Part shown: piece by piece, positions 27,472 to 36,226 of the stretch | Layout of the letters: each line of letters opens with the position of its first letter | How positions within the stretch are numbered: position 1 is the stretch's first letter | Source: Alphaproteobacteria bacterium CG11_big_fil_rev_8_21_14_0_20_39_49 | GTDB taxonomy: Bacteria > Pseudomonadota > Alphaproteobacteria > Rickettsiales > UBA6187 | Reading direction: 5' to 3' | NCBI GenBank assembly: GCA_002787635.1 | Contig: PCXK01000028.1 | Span: forward strand, 18,502 to 82,501 | Length of the DNA stretch: 64,000 nt | Program-made: the position numbers and the translations under genes | Notes under the pieces: generated by a model | The model's input: the letters and a program-made list of their open reading frames with translations, nothing else | The model's database searches: none | Told to the model about the DNA's origin: nothing

Positions 27472-28101
27472 ATGTCAGAAGCGGTCAAACCAAAAGAAAA
27501 TAAAAATCAGCCTTTAAATGAAAACCCTGAGGAAACCGTGCTTAATCATGAGCCTGAGCAAGAAATTTCGAGCGATGATAATAACGAAAGCGAAAATATT
27601 CCTGAAGAAGATGCTGTTGCAGAAGCTATAGTGCCTGAAAAGGAGGAAATAGATTATAATGCGGTTATTGATGACTTGAACGATAAAATTCTACGTACTG
27701 CCGCAGAAATGCAAAACGCAAAACGCAGAGCCGAGCAGGATATACAAAAAGCCCGTGATTATTCCATAGAGGCTTTTGCAAGAGATATGCTGGGTGTAAT
27801 GGATAACCTGCACCGTACCACAGAAAGTATTTCCCAAGAAGATGCGGCAAAAGATGAAAAACTCAAGCTTATCATTGATGGTATTGATATCACAAAAAAA
27901 GAAATGGAAAATGTGTTTGAGCGTAATAAAATAAAATGCATAAATCCTGTAGGTGAAAAATTTGACCATAATTTTCATCAGGCAATGAGTCAAATCGAAG
28001 ATGCCGAGAAAGATTCGGGGACTATTGTCAATGTAATGCAGACCGGATATGTGATAAAAGATAGGTTAATAAGACCGGCACTGGTCGTTACCGTGAAATA
28101 A
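27472..28101 (+). CDS. grpE: Nucleotide exchange factor GrpE
   Basis: Exchange factor for DnaK. It has an acidic, disordered N-terminus (about 60 residues of Glu/Asn/Pro), a long helix with DKILRTAAEMQNAKRRAEQD, then YSIEAFARDMLGVMDNLHRT. The C-terminal beta domain contains FDHNFHQAMSQIED and VMQTGYVIKDRLIRPALVVV-like residues. 209 residues is typical. dnaK and dnaJ are not in the window. Confidence 0.95.
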   Translation: MSEAVKPKENKNQPLNENPEETVLNHEPEQEISSDDNNESENIPEEDAVAEAIVPEKEEIDYNAVIDDLNDKILRTAAEMQNAKRRAEQDIQKARDYSIEAFARDMLGVMDNLHRTTESISQEDAAKDEKLKLIIDGIDITKKEMENVFERNKIKCINPVGEKFDHNFHQAMSQIEDAEKDSGTIVNVMQTGYVIKDRLIRPALVVTVK

Positions 28102-28437
28102 CATTTTAGCCACTTATCCCTTTTACATAATCAATACAATGTCAATCTGCCCCAAGGCAGATATATCTATAGTATTTTTCATTTTTAAGCCCCCTGCATA
28201 ACAAGAATTCCGGTGAGCCGAGTTGAAGCTCGGAAAAACCTACTTCGCCGGTTTGCCGTTACAATTGGTGAAAAACGTTTTTACCTTTACTTTCCTATTA
28301 TTCTGGGTTGATGGGCATTCAAAGTTCCTAATCCGTCTTTTTTACCTTCCGTTAGTCCGGAAACATTGATTGAATCTCTAAATTTTCTTGATGTACTCTT
28401 AACTTTCGGACAGCTTTTAACCAATTCCGAAATATGA

Positions 28438-28515
28438 TTACCCCTTTGAAGGTTTTTTGGGTTTAGCTTCGGGACTATGGTCAAGCGGCAGCTTTATTTC
28501 AGTGATTCGAAGCAT
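28438..28515 (-). pseudogene. Possible N-terminal remnant of an FAD-dependent dehydrogenase gene
   Basis: A minus-strand ATG at 28515 opens MLRITEIKLPLDHSPEAK, strikingly like the N-terminus of the uncharacterised FAD-dependent dehydrogenases of COG2509. The frame stops after 25 codons at 28438, and I find no continuation in the other frames. It is either a decayed gene start or chance. It lies in a 717-base gene-free stretch between grpE and the glutathionylspermidine gene. The part from 28102 to 28430 shows nothing else I can identify. Confidence 0.3.
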
Positions 28516-28540
28516 GGAATTACGGTTAAAATCTTTTAAT

Positions 28541-28686
28541 TAAAAGTGTTCGGAACGTACTATTAAAGTACCTCTGCATAATACGTCATCGCCTGAATTT
28601 GTGAAACAAATTATAGGGCGATTCGGATAATGACGAGTTTTATTTGCATTATGCAGAGGTCTTAATAGTACATTCCAAAAGTGTCT
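28541..28686. repeat. Nested inverted-repeat element
   Basis: The outer arms pair GGAACGTACTATTAAAGTAC and CTCTGCATAA at the left with TTATGCAGAG and GTCTTAATAGTACATTCC at the right, roughly 30 bases with mismatches. The inner part is ACGTCATCGCCTGAATTTGT with AATTATAGGGCGATTC and AATGACGA, the GTCAT palindrome found inside other elements here. No ORF. Confidence 0.75.
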
Positions 28687-28818
28687 GTAAAATAGTTAAT
28701 CTGATTGTTTTTGCAACACAAAAATAAAGAGTGTTCGATGAACAATAATTATTCCTAACCGTTCAATTAGTAGTTATAATGAACTTCTTTTAGAACCATT
28801 GCAAAAACGGAATTAAAA

Positions 28819-30714
28819 ATGAGCCATCAACGACCTGATAAACCCGAACCATTCGGCACATTACTGGGTATATCGCCTGAAGGTGTTCCAGTATATTCAT
28901 CATATTATGACTCTTTAAAACCCGAAGAAATGAAAAACCGTGATGATTTTAAACATAATAACCAAAACGTGTTTATGGGTTATAAGTGGCAGTGTGTAGA
29001 GTTGGCAAGACGCTGGCTTTTCAATGTTAAGGGGTATGTATTTGAAGAAGTGCCTATGGCATATGAAATATTCGGAATTGATCATTTTAAGGATATCCGC
29101 AATGGTGAATTGCTTCCGGCATTCTCTTTTAAGAACGGCTCAAAGCGTCCCCCTGAATCAGGTTGCCTGCTGATATGGGACGAACAAGGTGAGTTTGAAG
29201 TAACCGGACATGTGGCAATCGTAACCGAAGTTCTTGAAGATTGTATCCGTATCATTGAACAAAATGTCGACCACGAATTATGGTCAGATAGAGACTGGGC
29301 AAGAGAATTGCCGCTTACAAAAAATAGTAATGGCGGTCATACGGTACATTGCACTTATAGCGACACGCACATATTAGGCTGGGTGATGCAGACGGAAGAT
29401 AAAACACATTCTCACACTTCCAAAAAGGCACGCAAGTCATATTCCCGCCTACTTGCACGTAAGATACCTAAACAAAACGAAAATTGGCTGGATATTGAAG
29501 ACCCCGTACAAAAAGTATTTGCCGATGCTATGCAAGGTCACACCTTAGCTACTTATCCTGAAAATGAAGGGCGTTATTTTTTCATTAGCGACACGGCAAA
29601 AGAAAAGCTGCGAAAAGCCACTAATGAACTGCACGCAATATTTTTAAAAGCAACCGAATTTGTAATTGATAACCATTCTTTTCTGCAAAAATTCAATTTT
29701 CCTCCCGCACTTATACCACGCATTGAAAAAAGCTGGCATAACAGGCAAAATGAAAACATTATGGGAAGGTTTGATTTTTCCCTAACGGAAAAAGGACTAA
29801 AGTTATATGAGTATAATGTTGATTCGGCAGGCTGTCAGGTAGAATGCGGATTAATTCAAGGGTTATGGGCAAAAGCACATCATATTACAGAAGGCGAAGA
29901 TGCAGGAGGGGAGCTTTTCTCTAAGCTTATACATGCATGGAAAAACTTAAAAATTAAACAACATATACATATCTTACAAGATGACGATATCGACGAGACA
30001 TATCTGGCACTATTTATAAAGTCAGCTATGGAAAAAGCCGGATATTCAACAAGTATCATAAAAGGCATTGAGAATAACCTGTTATGGAACGAAGACCATC
30101 ATGTAACCGATAGTAACGGAACACCTATTAATGAGGTTTGGAAAACATGGGCGTGGGAGACGGCAATTGACGAGTTGAGGGACGATAAAATTGATGAGGT
30201 TGCGTTCCTAGATGGAAAAAAACACATTAATAAAAAACCAAAACTAATTGATATACTTCTAAATTCCGAAGTAATGGTTTACGAACCTTTATGGACGTTA
30301 ATACCGAGCAATAAGGCTATCTTACCGGTGTTATGGCATTTATATCCCAACCATCAGCATTTGCTGGAAAGTCATTTTGAACTAACCCCGAAATTACTTA
30401 AAAACGGCTATGTAAAAAAACCGATTGTCGGTCGTTGCGGCAATAACATTGAAATTATCAGCAATACTCAGGAAACATTAGCAAGCAGCGGTGGTAATTT
30501 TGAAAATCAGGATATGGTTTATCAAGAGCTGTTCGCCTTGCCTAACATAAACGGTCAGAATATACAGCTTTGCAGCTTCACCGTGGAAGGCGTTTACGCA
30601 GGGGCTTGTTTAAGGTCTGACCCGTCACTGATTATTCAGTCTAAAAGCGATGTACTGCCTTTACGTGTCGTCAACGACTTTATTTATAAAAAACTTGCAA
30701 AGGATACATTATAG
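28819..30714 (+). CDS. gss: Bifunctional glutathionylspermidine synthetase/amidase
   Basis: Joins glutathione to spermidine and can hydrolyse the product. The N-terminal CHAP amidase domain (about 1-200) has its triad at exactly the E. coli positions: Cys59 (YKWQCVELARRW), His131 (EVTGHVAIVTEV) and Glu147 (IRIIEQN). The C-terminal ATP-grasp synthetase has YEYNVDSAGCQVECG, a TWAWETAIDEL segment and KKPIVGRCGNNIEI. Length 631 against 619 in E. coli. It is a single gene with its own spacer on both sides. The polyamine thiol could serve redox or stress protection; that is inference. Confidence 0.92.
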   Translation: MSHQRPDKPEPFGTLLGISPEGVPVYSSYYDSLKPEEMKNRDDFKHNNQNVFMGYKWQCVELARRWLFNVKGYVFEEVPMAYEIFGIDHFKDIRNGELLPAFSFKNGSKRPPESGCLLIWDEQGEFEVTGHVAIVTEVLEDCIRIIEQNVDHELWSDRDWARELPLTKNSNGGHTVHCTYSDTHILGWVMQTEDKTHSHTSKKARKSYSRLLARKIPKQNENWLDIEDPVQKVFADAMQGHTLATYPENEGRYFFISDTAKEKLRKATNELHAIFLKATEFVIDNHSFLQKFNFPPALIPRIEKSWHNRQNENIMGRFDFSLTEKGLKLYEYNVDSAGCQVECGLIQGLWAKAHHITEGEDAGGELFSKLIHAWKNLKIKQHIHILQDDDIDETYLALFIKSAMEKAGYSTSIIKGIENNLLWNEDHHVTDSNGTPINEVWKTWAWETAIDELRDDKIDEVAFLDGKKHINKKPKLIDILLNSEVMVYEPLWTLIPSNKAILPVLWHLYPNHQHLLESHFELTPKLLKNGYVKKPIVGRCGNNIEIISNTQETLASSGGNFENQDMVYQELFALPNINGQNIQLCSFTVEGVYAGACLRSDPSLIIQSKSDVLPLRVVNDFIYKKLAKDTL

Positions 30715-30839
30715 TCCTTTTATAGTGTCTCTAAATTTTATTGATAACTATCCTTGAGATTGTACAGGGATGACAAACTATGGTACGGAAGTTATTTTTA
30801 ATCACTATAGGTTAACCCTATTCCAATACCCACAATACC

Positions 30840-32150
30840 TTATTTTAAATCCTTTATCAATTCCCGTAACTCATCGGACGGCTTGAGGTTAACATCACGC
30901 TGCGGGAAAGGAATTTCAATGTTATTTTCTTTAAATACGTCCCATATGCCGAGCAAAATGTCACTCCTTATGTTCATCACTCCCTCAATGGGGTCGCATA
31001 TCCATATACGCAATTCAAGCTCTATAGAAGAATCCCCGAATGCTATAACCCTGCAAACAGGTGTAGGGTCATCTAAAACCCTCTTATGCTGCTTTGCTAC
31101 ATCTACTATTAACTCTATAGCTTTGCGTAAGTCCGCATTATAAGAAATGCCGATAGGAATTTTCTGCCTTACTTTATTACTACTATATGACCAGTTGGTT
31201 ACTGTTTCGGTAATAAGATGTTCATTTGGAACAAGATATTCCACTCCGTCCCTTGTTAGTATAGAAACACACCTAGTCCCCAACGAATTCACCCAGCCGA
31301 ACGTATTATCTATCTGTATTACATCACCGGGTTTTATTGAACGGTCTAATAGCAATATAAAGCCGCTGAACAGATTTGAAACAACTTTCTGTAAGCCGAA
31401 CCCCACACCAAGACCTAACGCACCGCCAAATACCGCCAATGCCGTCAAGTCTATTCCCATGCTATTCAAGCCTATCATAAAAGCCAGTGTTAACAGGAAT
31501 ACCTTACTAACCTTTTTGACAAGAACACGGGCTGAAGGTGTTAAATTAGTAACATGTTCAATTCTGGAGTCCAGTAGTTTTGAAAGTTTTCCGGCTCCAT
31601 ATATTAAGATGATAAGGGTTAAAACCCCTGTGACTATTGAAAAAACATTGATTTCAATACTGCCTATCGAAAACTCGATAGCGTTTAAAGTAGCTATCGT
31701 ACTATCTAATATTCCGACAATGCTAAGTGCGGCAATTGCCCAGACTATAAAAGAAAAGAATCTTGTAAAAGCCGAGTTGCCGCTAACCAAAAGCACTAAA
31801 CTAATTAACACCCATGCACTAAAAAGCTTTGTCGTTATCAGTATCAAAGGAACGGGGTGATTTAACGACACCATCAATAACAGCGATAATAGCTGGAAAA
31901 GTAATATAGTGAACAAGGTAATCCGGTATTTTACCGGTTTTTCACCCAACCTCCTGATATAGTGGGTGGCGGTAAGGTTTCCATAATATTTTGAGAAATA
32001 ACCGTGTAATGGTCTGACAGCTCTCAAGCCTATCAATATTGCGGCAATTATAACGCTAAGCTGTACAAAAAACGAGGATATAAAGACCGTTTCACGTAAC
32101 CATAAGACAACTTCACCCCAATGTTTATAAAAAATCGCCTTCATATCCAT
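30840..32150 (-). CDS. MscS-family mechanosensitive ion channel
   Basis: 436 residues with several N-terminal membrane helices, then the conserved pore helix and beta domain. The Gly/Ala-packed pore segment is VFGGALGLGVGFGLQKVVSN, followed by LFSGFILLLDRSIKPGDVIQ and RCVSILTRDGVEYLVPNEHL. The C-terminal alpha/beta cage ends in FPQRDVNLKPSDELRELI. It is longer than E. coli MscS (286) because of extra N-terminal helices, as in the MscS-like/YjeP-type subfamilies. Likely a turgor-release channel in the inner membrane. Single gene. Confidence 0.9.
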   Translation of the reverse strand: MDMKAIFYKHWGEVVLWLRETVFISSFFVQLSVIIAAILIGLRAVRPLHGYFSKYYGNLTATHYIRRLGEKPVKYRITLFTILLFQLLSLLLMVSLNHPVPLILITTKLFSAWVLISLVLLVSGNSAFTRFFSFIVWAIAALSIVGILDSTIATLNAIEFSIGSIEINVFSIVTGVLTLIILIYGAGKLSKLLDSRIEHVTNLTPSARVLVKKVSKVFLLTLAFMIGLNSMGIDLTALAVFGGALGLGVGFGLQKVVSNLFSGFILLLDRSIKPGDVIQIDNTFGWVNSLGTRCVSILTRDGVEYLVPNEHLITETVTNWSYSSNKVRQKIPIGISYNADLRKAIELIVDVAKQHKRVLDDPTPVCRVIAFGDSSIELELRIWICDPIEGVMNIRSDILLGIWDVFKENNIEIPFPQRDVNLKPSDELRELIKDLK

Positions 32151-32171
32151 CTAAAAAACTCCTCGCAATAT

Positions 32172-32316
32172 GGATTGATAAATATAGCTTTTGTAAAAAT
32201 TGTACTGAAATCTTTAATTTTTGTCATGCTGAACTCGTTTCAGCATCTACTTTGTTACGTTAGAGATGCTGAAATAAATTCGCCCATGACAAAGGCTATG
32301 TTTATTAAACACTCCC
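32172..32316. repeat. MITE-like element, GTGTTCAATAAA family, full form
   Basis: Left: TTGATAAATATAGCTTTTGT. Right: GGCTATGTTTATTAAACACTCCC. The interior carries GTCATGCTGAACTCGTTTCA and AGATGCTGAAATAAATTC. It has the same TTGTACTGAAATCTTTAA segment as other copies. Confidence 0.8.
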
Positions 32317-32510
32317 TAAATTCAAAGTTAATATAACTTATCAGTTCCCGTATTTTTTTACAGTTATTTCTTTCCTTCTTTGGCAGTGTTGATTCCGGAT
32401 AACCCCAACCATGCTTAAAGATTGCGTTAAGCTTTTGATAAACAGCCATTCTTTCCTTGGGAATTTACAAACTAATCTGTTTTTGTATAGTAATAGTTCT
32501 CTTGTCATTC

Positions 32511-32576
32511 GCCGACTCCGATCGGCGAATCCATAAAGGCAGTGGATACGCAGGTGGAGCCGGCGTATGACAACAA
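32511..32576. repeat. Imperfect GTCAT-type palindrome
   Basis: CTTGTCATTCGCCGACTCCG at the left and GAGCCGGCGTATGACAACAAG at the right pair with mismatches. The inside holds ATCGGCGAATCCATAAAGG. It is a distinct inner palindrome variant. The remaining bases from 32317 to 32699 have no convincing gene. Confidence 0.55.
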
Positions 32577-32699
32577 GTGAATGCAATTAAAACAGTTAGT
32601 TAGACAATGTCTTAAGACTAGTTGTGGTTAACTAAATTCATAGTGACAATTTTTCAAAGCCTTCTATAGTTTTTAATGAAAATTGAAAACGAGGTGTTA

Positions 32700-34427
32700 A
32701 TGAGTAAGAAGCCTGATTTAGTTCCGGTAGAAACCAAACCGCATTATTGGCTATATAAGCAAGGCGTGGAAGTCTGGAACCGCCGGGCAAGAGAGGCGTT
32801 TTTTGATAAAGACGGCAATGATGACGGGCGAATTGATAAGCTTATAGAAGAAGCTAAACAAAGGCTTGAAGAGGTTAAAAAAAATAAAACTGCTGACTAT
32901 ATTATCGATCAGATAAAAAGAAGAGTTGAGATTTTAGAAGAATTTAAAGCTTGCGAGGTTTTATCTGACAAGGAATGGAGTGAACTTACCGACAAAATTC
33001 GTAACGGAACAGGTGATAAAAGCACAGAATTGCCGAAAGTTAATGAACCGATAGATTTTTCAAATACTATCTGGCAGGGAAATGCTAATTTTTCAGGTTA
33101 TATATTTCCGTCATCTGCAGATTTTATCTTAGCTAATTTTTTAGGCAATGCATATTTCGGTTCAGCCATTTTAATCAATGCAAAGTTCAGCTCAGCTATT
33201 TTTTCAGGCAATGCATATTTCAGTTCAGCCATTTTAATCAATGCAAATTTCAACTCAGCTAATTTTAAATCATCTGCAGATTTCCGTTCAGCTAATTTTA
33301 AGTCTTTTGCAGATTTCCGCTCAGCTAATTTTAAGTCTTTTGCACATTTTCGCTCAGCTAATTTTTCATGCGACGCAGATTTCAGTTCAACTAATTTTAA
33401 ATCTGCAGATTTCAACTCAACTAATTTTAAATCTGCCGGTTTCAACTCAACTCTTTTTTCAGTATATGCATATTTTAACTCAGCCTGCTTTCAAGGCAAT
33501 GCAGATTTCCGCTCAGCTATTTTTTCGGACAATGCAGATTTCAACTCGGCTAGTTTTTCGGAAAAAGCGGATTTCAGCTTAGCTCGTTTTTCAAAAAGTG
33601 TAGATTTCTACTCAGCTAATTTTTCAGACCGTGCATATTTCAACTCAGCTACTTTTTATTTGCTTCTTCTGAATAAAACAAAATTTGAAGGCGATTGCAG
33701 TTTTGAGGGGGCTACATTTAAGAAAGTTCCGAAAGTTTCAGGAGCTAGTATATTAGGGGTTTTTAATTTTTATGATGTAATATGGTCTAAGATTGAAGAT
33801 AGTAAAGAGCCTAAACAAGACGCACTTAGCTACAGCCAGTTAAAAAGATTGATGAGTGATTCACATTTGCATGATTGGGAAATGTTTTTTTTCAGGAAAG
33901 AGTTGCTGTGCCGTGCCGAGGTGGCAAAAAGAAAAGCGAAAAAACCAACAGAAGACAACATACGCAAAATAAGAAAATGCCTTACAGCATATAAACTATT
34001 AAGATCAAATAAGCTAACTAGTTGGATATTAAAAGCCAAAATCTTTGACTCTGATTGGAGGGAAGCTCAATTCATCAAACTATATGATGAAATATCCGAA
34101 TGTGGCGATAGTATAATAAAACCGTTTAGGAAGCTATTAATATTATATTTTACTATGGCATTTCTATACCCTGTTATTTCAGGAAAAATGTCAGATGGAA
34201 TTTTTCAGGGATTTTATCTTTCATTAAGGCATACCGTATTATTCCTGCCTTCAAGCAAGAAAAAATATGATGCAATCATGTGTTCGTTATTTCCCGGTTA
34301 CGACACCGGAGAAGTTAACATACAGTATTTATCTTATGTTTTATTATCAGGCTTTCAAGCCGTTTTGTCTTTAGGATTGCTATTCCTTGTCGGTCTTGCG
34401 ATACGTAATCATTTTAGAATTAAATAA
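32700..34427 (+). CDS. Pentapeptide-repeat membrane protein
   Basis: 575 residues from ATG at 32700, preferred over 32676 because GAGG lies 5 bases upstream. A charged, helical N-terminus (about 1-110, e.g. KLIEEAKQRLEEVKKNK) is followed by about 200 residues of repeats such as SADFRSANFKSFADFRSANF. Their A(D/N)F core fits a pentapeptide right-handed beta-helix, with units spaced mostly 10-11 residues. A Lys/Arg-rich region follows, then two hydrophobic segments (LLILYFTMAFLYPVI and LSLGLLFLVGLAI) that place the C-terminus in a membrane. Function unknown. The DNA repeats of about 33 bases suggest recent expansion. Confidence 0.8.
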   Translation: MSKKPDLVPVETKPHYWLYKQGVEVWNRRAREAFFDKDGNDDGRIDKLIEEAKQRLEEVKKNKTADYIIDQIKRRVEILEEFKACEVLSDKEWSELTDKIRNGTGDKSTELPKVNEPIDFSNTIWQGNANFSGYIFPSSADFILANFLGNAYFGSAILINAKFSSAIFSGNAYFSSAILINANFNSANFKSSADFRSANFKSFADFRSANFKSFAHFRSANFSCDADFSSTNFKSADFNSTNFKSAGFNSTLFSVYAYFNSACFQGNADFRSAIFSDNADFNSASFSEKADFSLARFSKSVDFYSANFSDRAYFNSATFYLLLLNKTKFEGDCSFEGATFKKVPKVSGASILGVFNFYDVIWSKIEDSKEPKQDALSYSQLKRLMSDSHLHDWEMFFFRKELLCRAEVAKRKAKKPTEDNIRKIRKCLTAYKLLRSNKLTSWILKAKIFDSDWREAQFIKLYDEISECGDSIIKPFRKLLILYFTMAFLYPVISGKMSDGIFQGFYLSLRHTVLFLPSSKKKYDAIMCSLFPGYDTGEVNIQYLSYVLLSGFQAVLSLGLLFLVGLAIRNHFRIK

Positions 34428-34490
34428 CCTCAACTATGTATAATAAGCTGAAAACAAAAGGAGTATTTTTACCGGTAAATGGCTTAAAAA

Positions 34491-34620
34491 GTTCCCTCAC
34501 CCGCTTGCGGGGGAGGGTTAGGGAGGAGGCAATAAATTGAGGTAAAACAAATAGTTGCAAACACAGAACCCCCTCACAAAACACTATCGTGTTTTAACTC
34601 TCCCTCAAGGGGAGAGTAGT
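34491..34620. repeat. Dispersed-type CCCTCACCC repeat with terminal hairpin
   Basis: TTCCCTCACCCGCTTGCGGG, then GGAGGGTTAGGGAGGAGG, and further on CCCCCTCACAAAACACTATC and the hairpin CTCTCCCTCAAGGGGAGAG. Similar GGGTTAGGG/CTCCCTC repeats occur in many proteobacterial genomes. No ORF. Confidence 0.6.
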
Positions 34621-34690
34621 TGTTTAGGACTTTTGCATAGGTTTCTATAGTAAATTTCACTTAAAACAGGACTAAGCAAGATTGCTCAAT

Positions 34691-34723
34691 AACGTCACCC
34701 CGTTATAAAAACGGGGTGACGTA
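34691..34723. repeat. Perfect palindrome ACGTCACCCCGTT
   Basis: ACGTCACCCCGTT, a short A/T loop and AACGGGGTGACGT: a 13-base perfect arm. It belongs to the GTCA...TGAC palindrome group but is much shorter than its neighbours, so may be a deletion derivative. Not obviously a terminator, since no T run follows. Confidence 0.7.
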
Positions 34724-34740
34724 TAAGGATAGTTCCTTTA

Positions 34741-34878
34741 TATAGTATTTTAACTTTTTAAAAATCACTGTCATACCCGCCTTGTGCGGGTATCTAATGA
34801 AACTATTACAAGATCCCCTTATAATTTTCTACGAAAATTCAGGGGATGACATAATTAAAGAAAAGTTAAAATACTATA
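34741..34878. repeat. TATAGTATTTTAAC-family element with two inner palindromes
   Basis: Ends: TATAGTATTTTAACTTTTTA and AAAAGTTAAAATACTATA. Inside: GTCATACCCGCCTTGTGCGG and AGATCCCCTTATAATTTTCT ... AGGGGATGACA. It resembles 5900-6039 and 51531-51668 in outline but carries different inner sequence. Confidence 0.8.
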
Positions 34879-34919
34879 ATTAAAAAATAATGTCTTAAGC
34901 GTTGGGGTTAAATATATTA

Positions 34920-36104
34920 ATGCAGCCGATTAACAAAGAATATGATGTAATAATAGTCGGAGCAGGTGCGGCCGGTTTGATGTGTGCTATTGAAGCGGGT
35001 AAAAGGAAGCTGAAAGTCCTGCTTATAGAACAGGCAAAGTCAGTCGGTAATAAGATACGCATCTCCGGTGGAGGTCGGTGTAACTTCACCAATATTAACG
35101 CAAGTCCGGCTAATTATATTTCAAATAATCAAAGATTTTGCATATCGGCACTAAAAAGTTATACGCAGCATGACTTTATTGCGTTAGTCGAAAAATACGG
35201 CATCAAATATCACGAAAAAACCCTAGGACAGCTTTTTTGCGACACATCATCAAAACAGATAATTGATATGTTGCTTAGCGAATGTAACAATGCAGGTGTA
35301 AATATCCTTCTTAACAATGCGGTGAATGACATTGTAAAAGAAAATGATAAGTTTCAAATAAAGCTAAAAGACGGCTATATTTATAGCTGCCGTTCATTGG
35401 TTATAGCAACCGGAGGACCTTCTATACCGAAAATGGGTTCTAGCACTTGGGGGCATAGGGTTGCCGAAAAATTCGGTCATTCGATTATTGAATTAAGAGC
35501 GGGTTTAGTCCCTTTTATAATAAATGACGAAGAGCTTAAAAAGCTGGCAGGAATATCTGTCGGGGTTATAGCATCATGCAATAATGTTCGCTTTAAGGAA
35601 GCTATGCTTTTTACTCATCGTGGGCTTAGCGGTCCTGCTATTTTGCAAATATCATCATACCATAATCAGGGTGACAGCATTATTTTAAATCTTTACCCCG
35701 ATGCCGACCTTTTTGAACAGCTAAAAACATGGCGTGATATATCGCCAAAGCAGGATATAAACAACTGCCTTGGTAAAATATTACCCAAACGTGTTGTTCA
35801 GTATATTTGCACGGCAAATAATTACAAAGGTAGCTTAGCAGAGTTGCCCAATAAAACACTAAAACAAATTGCAGATTCTATACAAAAATGGGAAATAATA
35901 CCCGATGGAACAGAGGGTTATAGAACGGCGGAAGTAACTATCGGCGGTGTTAATACTGACGAGATGTCATCTAAAACTATGGAGTCAAAAAAAGTAAGCG
36001 GACTATATTTTATAGGCGAAGTTGTAGATGTAACGGGGCATCTTGGAGGATATAATTTTCAATGGGCATGGTCATCGGGATATATAGCCGGACAATATGT
36101 TTAA
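34920..36104 (+). CDS. HI0933/YhiN-family FAD-dependent oxidoreductase
   Basis: 394 residues from ATG at 34920; a TTG six codons upstream is the alternative. The FAD-binding dinucleotide fold is YDVIIVGAGAAGLMCAIEAG, followed by GNKIRISGGGRCNFTN, typical of this family. The NAD(P)-like motif ATGGPSIPKMGS is in the middle. C-terminal AEVTIGGVNTDEMSSKTMES and GEVVDVTGHLGGYNFQWAW close the FAD site. The physiological substrate is not established. It is a single gene between a repeat cluster and a bidirectional terminator. Confidence 0.9.
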   Translation: MQPINKEYDVIIVGAGAAGLMCAIEAGKRKLKVLLIEQAKSVGNKIRISGGGRCNFTNINASPANYISNNQRFCISALKSYTQHDFIALVEKYGIKYHEKTLGQLFCDTSSKQIIDMLLSECNNAGVNILLNNAVNDIVKENDKFQIKLKDGYIYSCRSLVIATGGPSIPKMGSSTWGHRVAEKFGHSIIELRAGLVPFIINDEELKKLAGISVGVIASCNNVRFKEAMLFTHRGLSGPAILQISSYHNQGDSIILNLYPDADLFEQLKTWRDISPKQDINNCLGKILPKRVVQYICTANNYKGSLAELPNKTLKQIADSIQKWEIIPDGTEGYRTAEVTIGGVNTDEMSSKTMESKKVSGLYFIGEVVDVTGHLGGYNFQWAWSSGYIAGQYV

Positions 36105-36110
36105 CACTAT

Positions 36111-36140
36111 CGTAAATTTGAATTTATAATAAATTAACCG
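36111..36140. repeat. Half copy of the TATAGTAA-family end
   Basis: ATCGTAAATTTGAATTTATA and the following AATAAATTAACCG resemble the left end of the 61545-61684 element. No matching right end. Confidence 0.4.
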
Positions 36141-36164
36141 TATAATTACATATGTGAACATCAT

Positions 36165-36198
36165 AAAAAAAGACCTTCAACTAATGAAGGTCTTTTTT
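36165..36198. terminator. Bidirectional rho-independent terminator
   Basis: AAAAAAGACCTTCAACTAAT followed by GAAGGTCTTTTTT: a 7-9 base stem with A and T tracts on each side. It lies between the convergent flavoprotein and OmpA-like genes and can serve both. Confidence 0.9.
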
Positions 36199-36226
36199 AG
36201 TATTTTTCACTAATAATACTCTCGTA

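Noticed and set aside
28287-28484. Minus-strand ORF of 65 codons between grpE and gss
   Set aside because: No recognisable motif, overlaps the frame of the possible COG2509 remnant, and lies in an apparently decayed region.
32255-32586. Overlapping minus-strand ORFs of 64 and 81 codons
   Set aside because: They run through a MITE-like element and a GTCAT palindrome and have no conserved features; best explained as open frames in repeats.
33098-33445. Antisense ORF of 115 codons inside the pentapeptide gene
   Set aside because: Its repeats (ELKSADLKL) are the mirror image of the 33-base tandem unit; the forward frame has a start, a Shine-Dalgarno and flanking unique domains.
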